Positions 36,946 through 47,244 are shown, numbered from the stretch's first letter. The stretch: DNA of 64,000 nucleotides from Synechococcus sp. PCC 7502 (GCF_000317085.1 NC_019702.1:2944394-3008393), one strand, 5' to 3'. Translations and numbers: made by a program. The notes: generated by a model not told the origin, from the sequence alone.

Positions 36946-38082
36946 ATGGCTATTGGTGAGTATAAACCAGGTCTGGAAGGAGTTCCTGCCACTCAGTCTA
37001 ATATCAGTTATGTAGATGGACTAGTTGGACTATTGGAGTATAGAGGTATCCGCATTGAAGACCTGTGCGAGCATAGTAATTTTTTAGAAACCAGCTATCT
37101 CCTAATTTTTGGCGAATTACCTAAACACCAAGAACTGGAGAAGTTTGAGCATAATATTAAGCACCGCCGCCGAATTAAATATCGGATTAGGGATATGCTT
37201 AAATGTTTTCCCGATGATGCCCATCCTATGGATGTAATCCAAGCTTGTGTATGTGCCTTAGGCATGTTTTATCCCCTCAAAGACTTGCGTGATATTGAGT
37301 ATATTTACGGGGCTACGATTAGGCTAATCGCCAAAATTCCCACAATCATTGCCGCCTTTCACATGATGCGCCAAGGTAATGATCCTGTACCTCCTAGAGA
37401 TGATCTGAGCTACGCTGCGAATTTTTTGTATATGCTCAATGAGATCGAACCCGATCCTTTGGCTGCTAAGGTATTTGATGTATGCCTAACCCTTCACGCT
37501 GAACATACAGTTAATGCTTCTACCTTTTGTGCTTTAGTGACTGCCTCAACTTTGAATGATCCCTATGTGGTACTAGCTGCTGCGGTTGGGACTTTAGGGG
37601 GTCCTTTGCATGGTGGGGCTAATGAAAAAGTGATGCTGATGCTGGAAGAGATTGGCTCTGTTAAGAACGTCAAAGCTTATTTAGAAGAGAAAATTAGCAA
37701 AAAACAAAAAGTCCCTGGGTTTGGACATCGGATTTATAAAGTTAAAGACCCTAGGGCAATTATTTTGCAGAAGTTAGTTGACCAATTATTTGAACAGACA
37801 GGTCATGATCCTTACTATGACATCGCCCTAGAATTGGAAAAACAGGCTGCGGATGTATTTTCCGAAAAAGGAATTTTCCCTAACGTGGATTTCTATTCAG
37901 GGCTAGTTTATAAAAAATTAAATATTCCTGTGGATTTATTTACTCCTGTGTTTGCGATCGCCCGTGTTCCCGGCTGGTTGGCACATTGGAAGGAACAAAT
38001 GGCAGATAATCGCTTGTTTAGACCAACACAGGTTTATACAGGACTGCATGATGTTAAATACACTCCCATTAGTGATCGCTAG
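36946..38082 (+). CDS. gltA: citrate synthase
   Basis: 378 aa from ATG 36946, which is better spaced from AAGGAG (36934-36939) than the ATG at 36943. It condenses oxaloacetate and acetyl-CoA. The short bacterial form has GLEGVPATQSNISYVDG at the start, active histidines in LHAEHTVNAST and GGPLHGGANEKV, GFGHRIYKVKDPRA, and the catalytic Asp in FPNVDFYSGLVY. Methylcitrate synthases share this form, but a single cyanobacterial copy is expected to be citrate synthase. Its end overlaps the convergent permease gene by 14 bp. Confidence 0.95.
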   Translation: MAIGEYKPGLEGVPATQSNISYVDGLVGLLEYRGIRIEDLCEHSNFLETSYLLIFGELPKHQELEKFEHNIKHRRRIKYRIRDMLKCFPDDAHPMDVIQACVCALGMFYPLKDLRDIEYIYGATIRLIAKIPTIIAAFHMMRQGNDPVPPRDDLSYAANFLYMLNEIEPDPLAAKVFDVCLTLHAEHTVNASTFCALVTASTLNDPYVVLAAAVGTLGGPLHGGANEKVMLMLEEIGSVKNVKAYLEEKISKKQKVPGFGHRIYKVKDPRAIILQKLVDQLFEQTGHDPYYDIALELEKQAADVFSEKGIFPNVDFYSGLVYKKLNIPVDLFTPVFAIARVPGWLAHWKEQMADNRLFRPTQVYTGLHDVKYTPISDR

Positions 38083-39016
38083 AAATTCTGCAAACTCTAG
38101 TTCTGATTATCGTTAAAAGTTTAGATAAAAGTTCTGGAGTAATTAAGCCTTTTGGGAAAAATATCGTTGCTAACACGATCAAGGTACCGAAGATAATTAA
38201 CCTGCCATCTTGTAAAAACTGAGATAGTAACTTTGGTAAGCCATTAATATTAGCGATCGCCCTGAGTACTTCGGGTAATGCGGTTAGAGCTATACCTCCA
38301 ACCACAGGACCAATGAAGGTGCGAGAACCTCCTGCTAAAACAAAAGCTAGGTAGGTAATGCTGGCATCAAAGGTTCCTTGGCGGGCATTCCATGTATTTA
38401 GGAAATGAGCACTAATGACCCCAACTATACCTGCTAAAACTGCACCGATGGTAAATGCCAAAACTTTATGGTTAGTGGAGTTAATCCCGATCGCCCCTGC
38501 TGCTAGTTCATCTTCTCTGATCCCACGCCACACCCTGCCCAGTTTGGTAACTTCAATGCGATAAAGCAAAATCATCGATACTACCAATAGCGGTACCACA
38601 ATCCATAAATAACCAATTTGGGAACCAAAGGGCTGGGGAATACCAAAAATACCAACTGCTCCGCCCGTAATCTCTAAGTTTAAAGATAGGACTCGCAGAA
38701 TTTCCACAAAAGCAATGGTGGCGATCGCTAAATATATGCCCCGTAAGCGTAAAACTGGGAATCCTAATAAAATTGCTAATAGTCCGCAGGCGATCGTAGT
38801 TATACTAATTTCCGCAAATAAAAGCCAAATTGAAAACTTATCGGCAGGAATAACCTTAGTTGACATAATCGCCGCAACATAACCACCTAGGGCATAAAAT
38901 CCCGGTGAGGCTAAAGATAACTGCCCCGTCATTAGAGGTAAATATACGGACATTCCCAGTAATGCTCCCAACAGCATTGAGACCAATAGGAATCCATAGC
39001 TATTAAAAAAAAACAT
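38069..39016 (-). CDS. branched-chain amino-acid-type ABC permease, LivM-like
   Basis: 315 aa, polytopic. Hallmarks are MTGQLSLASPGFYALGGYVA, LRLRGIYLAIATIAFVEILR and the coupling loop TKLGRVWRGIREDELAAGAIG. It belongs to the LivM/UrtC-type permeases of amino acids, urea and related solutes. It differs clearly from the LivM-like protein at 15072, so the cell has at least two such importers. Other subunits are not next to it. It converges on gltA with overlapping 3' ends. Confidence 0.9.
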   Translation of the reverse strand: MFFFNSYGFLLVSMLLGALLGMSVYLPLMTGQLSLASPGFYALGGYVAAIMSTKVIPADKFSIWLLFAEISITTIACGLLAILLGFPVLRLRGIYLAIATIAFVEILRVLSLNLEITGGAVGIFGIPQPFGSQIGYLWIVVPLLVVSMILLYRIEVTKLGRVWRGIREDELAAGAIGINSTNHKVLAFTIGAVLAGIVGVISAHFLNTWNARQGTFDASITYLAFVLAGGSRTFIGPVVGGIALTALPEVLRAIANINGLPKLLSQFLQDGRLIIFGTLIVLATIFFPKGLITPELLSKLLTIIRTRVCRISSDH

Positions 39017-39239
39017 GGTTACTCCTCTTCAAAATGTCCTAGCTTCAACATTAGATTATCAGTAATCTTCTTTTTCTTCCTACCCTATCGGGATCATTAC
39101 ATTTGGAATAATTACAAGGTTTGGTGATTTTGTATTTAAAGGCATCTTTTCTGATGTTTTCAGGTCTCTATCCTTTGAGATTTCTTGAGCTATACTACAG
39201 CTATAAAATACACCTAAAACATATACCTCAACTAGAAGT

Positions 39240-39836
39240 ATGGTAGCGATCGCTGACAGGAATCTAAGCCCCATTGCTATTACTACAGAACCAATTTGGC
39301 GACTGAGTGTAACCCAGTATCACTCGATGATTACTAGCGGAATTCTGACGGAAGAAGATCAGATCGAGTTATTAGAAGGGGTACTAATTGCCAAAATGCC
39401 TAAAAATCCTCAACATCGTTTTTCTACAGGACTACTTCAAGACGCTCTATTAGCAATCCTTCCTGCTAACTATCACCTTAACTTGCAAGAGCCAATTACC
39501 CTAAAAGATAGTGAACCTGAGCCAGATTTAACCATAGTGCGGGGACAAAGATTAGATTATCGTGATCGCCATCCCACTGCTAGTGATTTGGAACTAGTTG
39601 TTGAAGTATCTAGTAGTACGCTAGAAAGAGATCGTACCCTAAAGCACAGAATTTATGCAGGTGCAGGAATTGCCACTTATTGGATTTTGAATTTAGAAGA
39701 TAGGCAATTGGAAGTATATACAAACCCATCAGAATCGGAATATTTGCATTGCCAAGTTTTTAATGAAGCTGAATCGGTAAGCCTGAATTTAAGGGGGCAG
39801 GCGATCGCTCTTATTTCTCTAGGTGGGTTGCTTTAA
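39240..39836 (+). CDS. Uma2 family endonuclease-like protein
   Basis: 198 aa. It has the Uma2 pattern: SVTQYHSMITSGILTEEDQIELLEG, then EPEPDLTIVRG, DLELVVEVSSSTLERDRTLK and YAGAGIATYWILNLED, with the acidic PD and (E)VxSxxxxxD elements intact, unlike the Uma2 protein at 13433. The role is unknown; such genes are multiplied in cyanobacteria. It ends 4 bp into the 3' end of the convergent ABC exporter gene. Confidence 0.92.
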   Translation: MVAIADRNLSPIAITTEPIWRLSVTQYHSMITSGILTEEDQIELLEGVLIAKMPKNPQHRFSTGLLQDALLAILPANYHLNLQEPITLKDSEPEPDLTIVRGQRLDYRDRHPTASDLELVVEVSSSTLERDRTLKHRIYAGAGIATYWILNLEDRQLEVYTNPSESEYLHCQVFNEAESVSLNLRGQAIALISLGGLL

Positions 39837-41611
39837 ATTTTGACCCCTGTTTGCACCCGCCATAGTCCTGCATAAATACCTTCATGATGTTCTAGTAATT
39901 CTTCATGGGTACCTTTTTCCACAATCTGTCCGTAATCCATGACATAGATACAATGAGCATTGCGAACTGTAGATAAGCGGTGGGCGATTGCAATGGTGGT
40001 ACGGTTAACAGTTATGCGTTCTAAGGATTTTTGAATGGCAGCTTCAGTTTCATTATCCACAGCACTGGTGGCTTCATCTAGGATTAAGATTGGGGGATTT
40101 CTGAGGACGGCACGGGCGATCGCAATTCTTTGTCGTTGTCCACCAGAAAGCTTTTGTCCTCGTTCCCCTACAATCGTGTCATAGCCTTGGGGGAGTTGAT
40201 TAATAAATTCATCCGCTTCGGCAATTTGAGCAGCATTAATAATCTGATCTGTCGTCGCATCAAAGCTCCCGTAGGAAATATTTTCAGCCACAGTGCCATG
40301 AAAGAGAAATACATCTTGACTCACCCAGCCAATGCAAGAGCGCAAATCTTTTAATTCCAAGTCCCGAATGTCAATCCCATCTAGGGTAATTGTGCCAGCA
40401 TTGATTTCGTATAGACGTAAGAGTAATTTAACGAGAGTGCTTTTACCCGATCCTGTTGCCCCCACGATCGCAATGGTTTTTCCCGCAGGTACTATTAATG
40501 ATAAGTTCCTCACCGCAGGCTGCCGATCTTTATAGCTAAAGGTGACATCGTTAAGAATAATTTCACCTTTTACCTGCCCTTTATCCGTGAGCTTAATTTC
40601 TCCAGAGGCGATCGCTAGAGGCGTATCTAGTAAATCCATTACCCGATTTGTGGAAGCCATTGCCCGTTGGTATTGATCGAGGGTATCGCCCAGTCGAGTT
40701 AGGGGCCATAGCAAACGTTGGGTTAAAAACACCATCAAACTATAATTACCAAGAGAGAGCCTACCTGCATCTGCTTCAATGCCGCCCAAGAGTAGTATGG
40801 CAATAAATCCGATAAATATTAAAATCCGAATTAATGGGACGTATGCCGCCGATAGGGCGATCGCATGACGATTACTTTGACGATATTTTTCGCTTTCTGC
40901 CCCAATTCTACCTAGTTCGTAAGCTTCCGTTGCAAAGCTTTTAATTGTGGTTATACCGCTAAGATTATTGGATAACTGTCCATTCAGCAATCCGACTTTT
41001 TCCCGCACTGCCGCATACCGAGGAGCTAGACGTTTTTGAAAGGCGATCGAACCCCATAAAATAAAGGGCATAGGTAACATTGCTAGCCACGCCACTCCGG
41101 GTGTTAGGTAGAAAAATATGCCACCAATAATAATTACCGTAGTCAAAACTTGCAAAACTTCATTAGCACCTACGTCTAAGAATCTTTCTAATTGATTAAT
41201 GTCATCACTGAGAATAGACATCAAGCCCCCAGTGCTACGTTCCTCAAAATAGGCAAGTTCTAATTCCTGTAGGTGTCCATAGGCATCAAGCCTGAGATTA
41301 TGTTCGATATTCTGCGCCAAATTCCGCCATATACGGGCATAGGCATACTCAAATAGAGACTCTAAAGCCCAAATAATGGCACTGGAGATCGACAGAAATA
41401 CTAACTGGGCATAAACTGTGGTAAATCCCCAATGGGCAATGAGGGAATCTTGCTTTTGGACGACCACATCAACGGCAGCACCAATTAAAAGTGGTGGGGC
41501 TAAATCAAAAATTTTATTGAGAATGGAACAAGCGATCGCCTTTTGAATTAAGCCATTATAGGCATGACTGTAGTTAATGAGGCGTTGGAGGGGATGTGAC
41601 TGCGATCGCAT
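39833..41611 (-). CDS. ABC transporter, fused permease/ATPase (exporter type)
   Basis: 592 aa. An N-terminal six-helix ABC membrane domain (about 20-310) is followed by the ATPase: Walker A AIVGATGSGKSTLVKLL, signature KLSGGQRQRIAIARAVL, Walker B ILILDEATSAVD, and the switch in IAHRLSTVRNAH. It would act as a homodimer or pair with a similar half-transporter, exporting lipids, peptides or drugs. A second exporter at 50612 resembles it; they are far apart and not an obvious heterodimer pair. Substrate unknown. Confidence 0.93.
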   Translation of the reverse strand: MRSQSHPLQRLINYSHAYNGLIQKAIACSILNKIFDLAPPLLIGAAVDVVVQKQDSLIAHWGFTTVYAQLVFLSISSAIIWALESLFEYAYARIWRNLAQNIEHNLRLDAYGHLQELELAYFEERSTGGLMSILSDDINQLERFLDVGANEVLQVLTTVIIIGGIFFYLTPGVAWLAMLPMPFILWGSIAFQKRLAPRYAAVREKVGLLNGQLSNNLSGITTIKSFATEAYELGRIGAESEKYRQSNRHAIALSAAYVPLIRILIFIGFIAILLLGGIEADAGRLSLGNYSLMVFLTQRLLWPLTRLGDTLDQYQRAMASTNRVMDLLDTPLAIASGEIKLTDKGQVKGEIILNDVTFSYKDRQPAVRNLSLIVPAGKTIAIVGATGSGKSTLVKLLLRLYEINAGTITLDGIDIRDLELKDLRSCIGWVSQDVFLFHGTVAENISYGSFDATTDQIINAAQIAEADEFINQLPQGYDTIVGERGQKLSGGQRQRIAIARAVLRNPPILILDEATSAVDNETEAAIQKSLERITVNRTTIAIAHRLSTVRNAHCIYVMDYGQIVEKGTHEELLEHHEGIYAGLWRVQTGVKI

Positions 41612-41785
41612 TTATGAGGTTTCTGCATTAATTTAAGTTAGTTCTATCATTCTACAGTTAGAAAACCCTAGATTTAGAGTAGGAAATAGTGGATAAGATC
41701 GGCGTAATTACAATGTATAGGGCGGGACTAAAAGTTTGGGGCAAACCCTCTATAATGGATGGGGCAAATAAAATGTTTCGGAACC

Positions 41786-43717
41786 ATGACTAATACGATT
41801 AAGTACTCTAAAGTTGAAGTACTCAAGGAAAAGAGTAACTATCTCAGATTTCCCATAAGCTCTGAGTTAACTGATGGCAATAGCTTTTTTAGTCAAGATG
41901 GTATCCAAATTCTCAAATTTCATGGTTCCTATCAGCAAAAAGACCGAGATTTAGAAAAAGCTAAGGCTAAGGGTGAAGAATCAAATTATTCGATGATGTT
42001 GCGGACTCGAAGCCCAGGTGGATTTATTCCTTGGCAGTTATATTTGGCATTGGATCAGTTAAGCGATCGCTATGGGAATCATACTTTACGGGCAACGACA
42101 AGGCAGGGGTTTCAAATTCACGGCATTCTTAAACAAGACCTGAAAACCGTAATTGCTGACATTACCCAAAATATGGGTTCGACCGTTGGTGCCTGCGGAG
42201 ATATTAACCGTAACGTTATGGCTCCTGTGGCTCCCTATAAAAATCGACCTGAATATCAAATTGCCCGTGACTATGCAGTAAAAATTGCCGATCTTTTAGC
42301 ACCCCAAGCTGGCTCCTATTATGACCTATGGCTAGATGGTGAAGTGGCAGTTAGTTCCTTACCCATAGAAGCAGCGGAGGTTACTAAAGCCCGATCACAG
42401 CACGGTAAAGGCAAGATTGATACTAATACTACCGATAGTTCCGAGCCGATCTATGGGACTCAGTTTATGCCACGCAAATTTAAGATAGCGATCGCTGTAC
42501 CCGGAGATAATTCCGTAGATTTGTTTACAAATGATTTATCCTTAGTGGTCATTACCGATGGCAATCAAAAGCTCGAGGGGTTTAACGTATATGTGGGTGG
42601 GGGACTAGGACGTAGTCACAATAATGATGCCACCATTGTCCGCCTTGCCGATAGTATTGGCTTTGTCCCCGTTAGTGATATTTACGAATTAGTTAAAGCA
42701 GTAGTGGCAGTGCAAAGAGATCATGGCGATCGCTACAACCGCCGTCATGCCAGATTTAAATATCTATTACATGAATGGGGTGTAGAAAAGTTTAAGCAAG
42801 TATTACTAGATTATTATCCTACCCCTTTACAAGCTCCTAAACCCTTACCTGAATGGAAATATGAAGACTATTTAGGATGGAACGAACAGGGTGATGGCAA
42901 ATATTTTCTGGGCATATCCATTGAAAACGGCAGAGTGATAGATAAAGAGAGCCTACAGCTAAAAACTGCCCTTAGGGAAATTACCGAAGCCTTTCATTTA
43001 CCTATCTATCTCACCCCTAACCACAACCTCTTATTTACAGAAATTCCTGCGATCGCCAAGACTGACATCCAAGGGATTTTGGATCGCTGTGGCGTATTAT
43101 CACCGGATCAAATCGATCCCCTGACTCGTTATTCTATGGCTTGTCCCGCTTTCCCCACCTGTGGCTTAGCGATCACTGAATCAGAAAGAGCTTTACCCAG
43201 CATCATCGAACGCCTAAGGGTTTTACTAGATCGCATGGGCTTAGGAGATGAAAAATTGATTACCAGAATGACAGGATGTCCCAATGGTTGCGCCCGTCCT
43301 TATATGGCTGAATTGGGCTTTGTGGGCAGTGCTTGGAATGAGTATCAAGTGTGGTTAGGTGGAAATTTTAACTCAACCCGTTTGGCACAGCCATTTATTC
43401 AACGACTCCATGTGGATAAGTTAGAGGAATTTTTTGAGCCTTTATTTGCCTACTTTAAGAGAGATCGCCTTGATCAAAATGAAGGATTTGGGGATTTTTG
43501 CGATCGCATAGGTTTCGATCAGCTCAGAGAATTTAGTACCAATTATGTTAGACAAGATATTAGTCCAGCGACGGCAAAAGCTAAGGATCAAAGACATCGC
43601 ATTACCCTATCTACCTCAGTCTATGAGCAACTAAAATCAGTTTCTAGCAGCCATAATAAATCTATGAAGGAATTAGTAGAAGCGGCGATCGCTAATTACT
43701 TATCTAGTCTTAATTAA
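41786..43717 (+). CDS. sir: ferredoxin-sulfite reductase with ribbon-helix-helix-like tail
   Basis: 643 aa from ATG 41786 (an ATG nine codons upstream is possible). It reduces sulfite to sulfide with ferredoxin electrons. It shows HTLRATTRQGFQIHG, the GACGDINRNVMAP loop, first cysteines YSMACPAFPTCGLA, and the sirohaem/4Fe-4S pair in RMTGCPNGCARPYMAELG. The last 41 residues (about 603-643: RHRITLSTSVYEQLKSVSS and KSMKELVEAAIANYL) look like a CopG-type ribbon-helix-helix, a DNA-binding and dimerising fold. Plastid sulfite reductases of plants bind nucleoid DNA, so the tail is intriguing. Confidence 0.93.
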   Translation: MTNTIKYSKVEVLKEKSNYLRFPISSELTDGNSFFSQDGIQILKFHGSYQQKDRDLEKAKAKGEESNYSMMLRTRSPGGFIPWQLYLALDQLSDRYGNHTLRATTRQGFQIHGILKQDLKTVIADITQNMGSTVGACGDINRNVMAPVAPYKNRPEYQIARDYAVKIADLLAPQAGSYYDLWLDGEVAVSSLPIEAAEVTKARSQHGKGKIDTNTTDSSEPIYGTQFMPRKFKIAIAVPGDNSVDLFTNDLSLVVITDGNQKLEGFNVYVGGGLGRSHNNDATIVRLADSIGFVPVSDIYELVKAVVAVQRDHGDRYNRRHARFKYLLHEWGVEKFKQVLLDYYPTPLQAPKPLPEWKYEDYLGWNEQGDGKYFLGISIENGRVIDKESLQLKTALREITEAFHLPIYLTPNHNLLFTEIPAIAKTDIQGILDRCGVLSPDQIDPLTRYSMACPAFPTCGLAITESERALPSIIERLRVLLDRMGLGDEKLITRMTGCPNGCARPYMAELGFVGSAWNEYQVWLGGNFNSTRLAQPFIQRLHVDKLEEFFEPLFAYFKRDRLDQNEGFGDFCDRIGFDQLREFSTNYVRQDISPATAKAKDQRHRITLSTSVYEQLKSVSSSHNKSMKELVEAAIANYLSSLN

Positions 43718-43765
43718 ATCTGAATTTAACTTGTCAATTAACTGGTGAAATAGCTAGGAATAACT

Positions 43766-44554
43766 ATGGAATGGCAACAGGTTGAAAATAATTTTGTCTT
43801 AGCACCGTCTCAACCCAAAGGAGTGATCCATTTTTTAGGTGGAGCTTTTTTTGCTGCCGCCCCCCACATCAGCTATAGTCGTATTTTAGAAACCCTAGCT
43901 AGGGCAGGTTATGTAATTGTGGCGACCCCGATTATTAATAGCACCTTCGATCATCGCCAAATTGCCATTGATGCCTATAAATCCTTTAAGCGTACTCGCA
44001 GCAAGCTATTTTTAGACTATTTCCCGCTATTTGGTATGGGGCATAGCATGGGTTGTAAAATTCATCTTTTGATTAATAGTTTTTATCCATCGGAACGGGC
44101 AGGAAATATTTTCATTGCCTACAATAACTATGGTGCCAAGCAATCTATTCCATTATTTAAAGAGTTCGCAGGCACGATTCCCGAAATGGAAAATATGGAA
44201 TTTACGCCCTCGCCTTTGGAAACTATGGAGTTAATTAATCAAAGTTATACCGTTGAGAATAATTTGTTAATTAAGTTTGTCGATGATGATATTGATGAAA
44301 TTGCGGTTTTAGCATCCCAACTTCAACGCAAATTTAATAATAATCTCCATCAAAAAGTTACGGTTAAAACCCTGCCCGGAACTCACCTAACCTCTATGGG
44401 TATGGACTTAAAATGGCAAGCGGGTCAAAGCTTTACGCCAGTGGATGCTGTATTTCAATGGATTAAGCAAGGTATGCACAAGGATAATTCCACCCTAGAG
44501 CAAACTATTCTAAGTTGGTTAAAGTCACACCCCGCCTATGCTAAAACGGCTTAA
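43766..44554 (+). CDS. DUF1350 family protein (alpha/beta-hydrolase-like)
   Basis: 262 aa. The start VIHFLGGAFFAAAPHISYSR is typical of DUF1350, found in cyanobacteria and plants. GMGHSMGCKIHLLI resembles a nucleophile elbow with Ser, FVDDDIDEIAVL could hold an acid, and LPGTHLTSMGMDLKW the histidine, so an esterase-like triad is possible. No enzyme activity is established that I know of. It is 48 bp downstream of sir in the same direction and may share its transcript. Confidence 0.85.
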   Translation: MEWQQVENNFVLAPSQPKGVIHFLGGAFFAAAPHISYSRILETLARAGYVIVATPIINSTFDHRQIAIDAYKSFKRTRSKLFLDYFPLFGMGHSMGCKIHLLINSFYPSERAGNIFIAYNNYGAKQSIPLFKEFAGTIPEMENMEFTPSPLETMELINQSYTVENNLLIKFVDDDIDEIAVLASQLQRKFNNNLHQKVTVKTLPGTHLTSMGMDLKWQAGQSFTPVDAVFQWIKQGMHKDNSTLEQTILSWLKSHPAYAKTA

Positions 44555-44559
44555 TTAAT

Positions 44560-45228
44560 CTACTTTTTACTGAGCTTACCGTAGAGCTTTTTAGTGATAA
44601 TCAAACCACCTAAAGCCCCAAGTCCAAGAGCAGGGGAAAACTCAAAGGGAACAGGAGTAGAATCAGTAAAGGTAAAGTTCCCCCCAAAGAAGCCATTATT
44701 CACTCCAGCAGTATTTGGAATGCTTGGATAAATAAGAGTGCTTCCATTTCCATCGGCATAGACATCAGTATTATAGGTAATTGCGGGGTTAACCGTAAAA
44801 TCATTATTATTAAGTGAATAAATGTCGAATCCCGTGAGCTGGGTACCACCAATTCTATAGGTTTCACCTGCAATTAAAACTGTGGGACTTACAGATACAT
44901 ATTGAAAAAATCCAGTTAATAGTGAAGTTCCGCTTGGTATCGTGGCACTAACTACTAGGCTTTGATCCGACTCCCGAAAAATACCGACATTATGGCTAGT
45001 TAGTAGTCCGTCCTTTTCTGCGTCAAAATAGCCGAGTTTATCTACCGTAATATTCTTGGCATTGACTGTAAAGCTATACCCAAACACATAGGACGCACCA
45101 TTATCAAATGCAGCTCCAATAGAGGTAAAATCTACCCCTTGAAAAGATACGGCATGGGCGGAGGGAATCGCCGATCCTAGTAAACCAGTAATTGCAACTA
45201 CAGAAGTTACCAAGAGTTGTTTTGTCAT
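44560..45228 (-). CDS. exported PFE-CTERM-type protein
   Basis: 222 aa from ATG 45228; an ATG 19 codons upstream lacks a signal-like context. A signal peptide (LLVTSVVAITGLLGSAIPSA, then HA) precedes a beta-rich domain (YVFGYSFTVNAKNITVDKLG, HNVGIFRESDQSLVV, GETYRIGGTQL) resembling DUF4082-type surface domains. The end has TPVPFEFSPALGLGALGG, a hydrophobic stretch and a basic KKLYGKLSKK, the tripartite sorting signal of cyanobacterial PFE-CTERM proteins. The likely fate is export and envelope retention or release. No sorting enzyme is in the window. Confidence 0.78.
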   Translation of the reverse strand: MTKQLLVTSVVAITGLLGSAIPSAHAVSFQGVDFTSIGAAFDNGASYVFGYSFTVNAKNITVDKLGYFDAEKDGLLTSHNVGIFRESDQSLVVSATIPSGTSLLTGFFQYVSVSPTVLIAGETYRIGGTQLTGFDIYSLNNNDFTVNPAITYNTDVYADGNGSTLIYPSIPNTAGVNNGFFGGNFTFTDSTPVPFEFSPALGLGALGGLIITKKLYGKLSKK

Positions 45229-45352
45229 GTTTAAGTACTTAAGATGTTGTACGCAATCGTACTTTTCTCTATTTAGATTTGTCAAGTGCTTTGTACGTAT
45301 AGATTTCAGGCTTTATTTTAACTTTACAAACATCTAAATATCCTGTTAATAG

Positions 45353-45454
45353 ATGCTCAAGTTCGTTTATTTGGCGATACCAATTAAGGATTGGGAACCT
45401 GCTCTTAATCATTTTGATCATTTTGCTATTGAGTTTGAAGGTTTCAGAGTTAAC
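45353..45454 (+). pseudogene. possible IS256-type transposase C-terminal remnant
   Basis: A short + strand frame reads MLKFVYLAIPIKDWEPALNH, then FAIEFEG, resembling the C-terminus of IS256-family transposases (LKLLYLAL...PIxNWxxALNxFAIxFEG). It lies in the gap after argS; no inverted repeats or remaining transposase are seen. Confidence 0.4.
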
Positions 45455-45495
45455 ATATTTTACTTAACTCTCTCTTTGTTTGAGGTTGAGTTGAT

Positions 45496-47244
45496 TTACA
45501 TTTTTTCCAAAACTCGAATCCCTAAAAGACCTAATCCTAATTTAAGGGTTTTAGCAGTGACGTGGCACAGAAGTAAACGGGAAAGGCGATCGCTATCCTC
45601 AGCTTGTAAAACAGGACATTGATCGTAAAACTGATTAAACTTTTGACTAAGCTCAAATAAATATAAACATAAACGATTGGGCATGAGGTCTTCCGAGACG
45701 GCATCAATAATTTCAGGTAATTGGATTAAATGTTTTGCCAGAGCCAACTCTAATTCATGCTTGAGAGCAATAGCTGCCGAAAAATTCTCACTATCGAAGT
45801 CTAAGGCACCTTTACGACTAATACCTCTAATCCGTACATAGGCATAGAGCATATAGGGAGCCGTATTACCTTGGAGGGAAAGCATTTTATCAAAGCTAAA
45901 GGCATAGTTACTGGTGCGATTTTGGGAAAGATCAGCATACTTCACTGCACCCAATCCCACTGCCTCTGCTACTTCCTGTTTATAGGTGTCGTTAAACTCT
46001 GGATTACGGGTTTCTAAATCGGTTTTAACCCTAGCGATCGCCTCATCTAATAATTCCTGAAGCCGCACCGTATCACCCGAACGAGTTTTTAATTTTTTAC
46101 CATCTTCACCCAAAACTAAACCAAAGGGAACATGGATAACTTTAGTATTGTCCGTCAGCCAGTTTGCCCGTCTTGCCACCTGAAATACTTGCTCAAAATG
46201 GGAAGATTGCCCCATATCCGTAACATAGATAATTCGTTCGGCTTTATCTTCTTGAATGCGATAGCGAATAGCAGCTAAATCGGTCGTAGCATAGTTATAA
46301 CCGCCATCGGACTTTTGAATAATTAAAGGTAAGCGATCGCCTTCTTTATTCGTAAATCCATCTAAAAATACACATAAAGCTCCTTCACTTTTTTCGAGCA
46401 ACCCCAGAGCTTGTAAATCCTCCACAACTGAGGCTAGATAAGGACTATAAAAGGATTCGCCCCGTTCTGTAATCTTAATATCCAAAGCATCATAGATTTT
46501 TTGAAATTCTCGCCGAGACTGATCACATAATAACTGCCAACAAAATGTTGCCTCTGGTTGTCCCGACTGTAAATCTACTACTGCTAAACGGGAAGCTTCT
46601 TTAAATTGTTCATCCTCATCAAATCGCTTTTTCGCTGCCCGATACAGCGCCACTAAATCACCTAAATCTAGGGCATCGGACTCGGTTAAGGCTCTTGGAT
46701 ATACCTCTTTTAAGTAGGTAATTAACATCCCGAACTGTGTACCCCAATCCCCCACATGGTTTAGGCGCAAAACCTCATGTCCTTGAAATTCTAAAATGCG
46801 GGCAATACAGTCACCGATAATGGTCGATCGCAGGTGTCCAACGTGCATTTCCTTGGCAATATTAGGACTAGAAAAATCTACTATTATCCTTTGCCTATTT
46901 CTTGTTTCCTCAATTCCGAGGCGATCTCCACTATTAACCACCGCTAATCGAGAGGCTAAAAATTCTGGTTTAAGTTTGACATTAATAAACCCAGGTCCAT
47001 CAATGCTAGGAGCTTCACCTAAGTCAGAAATAGTTAGATGTTGAATAATTTGAGCAGCGATCGCTTGGGGTTTTTGTTTTAATCTTTTACTAAGACTCAG
47101 AGCAGCATTACATTGATAGTCGCCAAATCTTAGGTCTTTTGCTACACTCACCGATGGATCAATACCCAAGTACTCTTCCCCAAAGGCTTTAACACAAGCA
47201 GTTTGGAACCGAACTTTTAACTCTGCTAAAACTGAACTACTCAT
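45496..47244 (-). CDS. argS: arginyl-tRNA synthetase
   Basis: 582 aa. Class I features: the HIGH motif as [14 protein letters not shown], the start motif [28 protein letters not shown], and a KMSK-equivalent loop [14 protein letters not shown], which is normal for many ArgRS. The C-terminal anticodon-binding DALR domain starts near residue 460 ([16 protein letters not shown]) and ends [12 protein letters not shown]. An N-terminal Add-1 domain is present. It charges tRNA-Arg. Confidence 0.97.
   Translation of the reverse strand: MSSSVLAELKVRFQTACVKAFGEEYLGIDPSVSVAKDLRFGDYQCNAALSLSKRLKQKPQAIAAQIIQHLTISDLGEAPSIDGPGFINVKLKPEFLASRLAVVNSGDRLGIEETRNRQRIIVDFSSPNIAKEMHVGHLRSTIIGDCIARILEFQGHEVLRLNHVGDWGTQFGMLITYLKEVYPRALTESDALDLGDLVALYRAAKKRFDEDEQFKEASRLAVVDLQSGQPEATFCWQLLCDQSRREFQKIYDALDIKITERGESFYSPYLASVVEDLQALGLLEKSEGALCVFLDGFTNKEGDRLPLIIQKSDGGYNYATTDLAAIRYRIQEDKAERIIYVTDMGQSSHFEQVFQVARRANWLTDNTKVIHVPFGLVLGEDGKKLKTRSGDTVRLQELLDEAIARVKTDLETRNPEFNDTYKQEVAEAVGLGAVKYADLSQNRTSNYAFSFDKMLSLQGNTAPYMLYAYVRIRGISRKGALDFDSENFSAAIALKHELELALAKHLIQLPEIIDAVSEDLMPNRLCLYLFELSQKFNQFYDQCPVLQAEDSDRLSRLLLCHVTAKTLKLGLGLLGIRVLEKM

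Noticed and set aside
39080-39274. 64-codon - strand frame with a hydrophobic start between the LivM-like permease and Uma2
   Set aside because: Its N-terminus is antisense to the Uma2 start and its tail shows no known pattern; coding is not supported.
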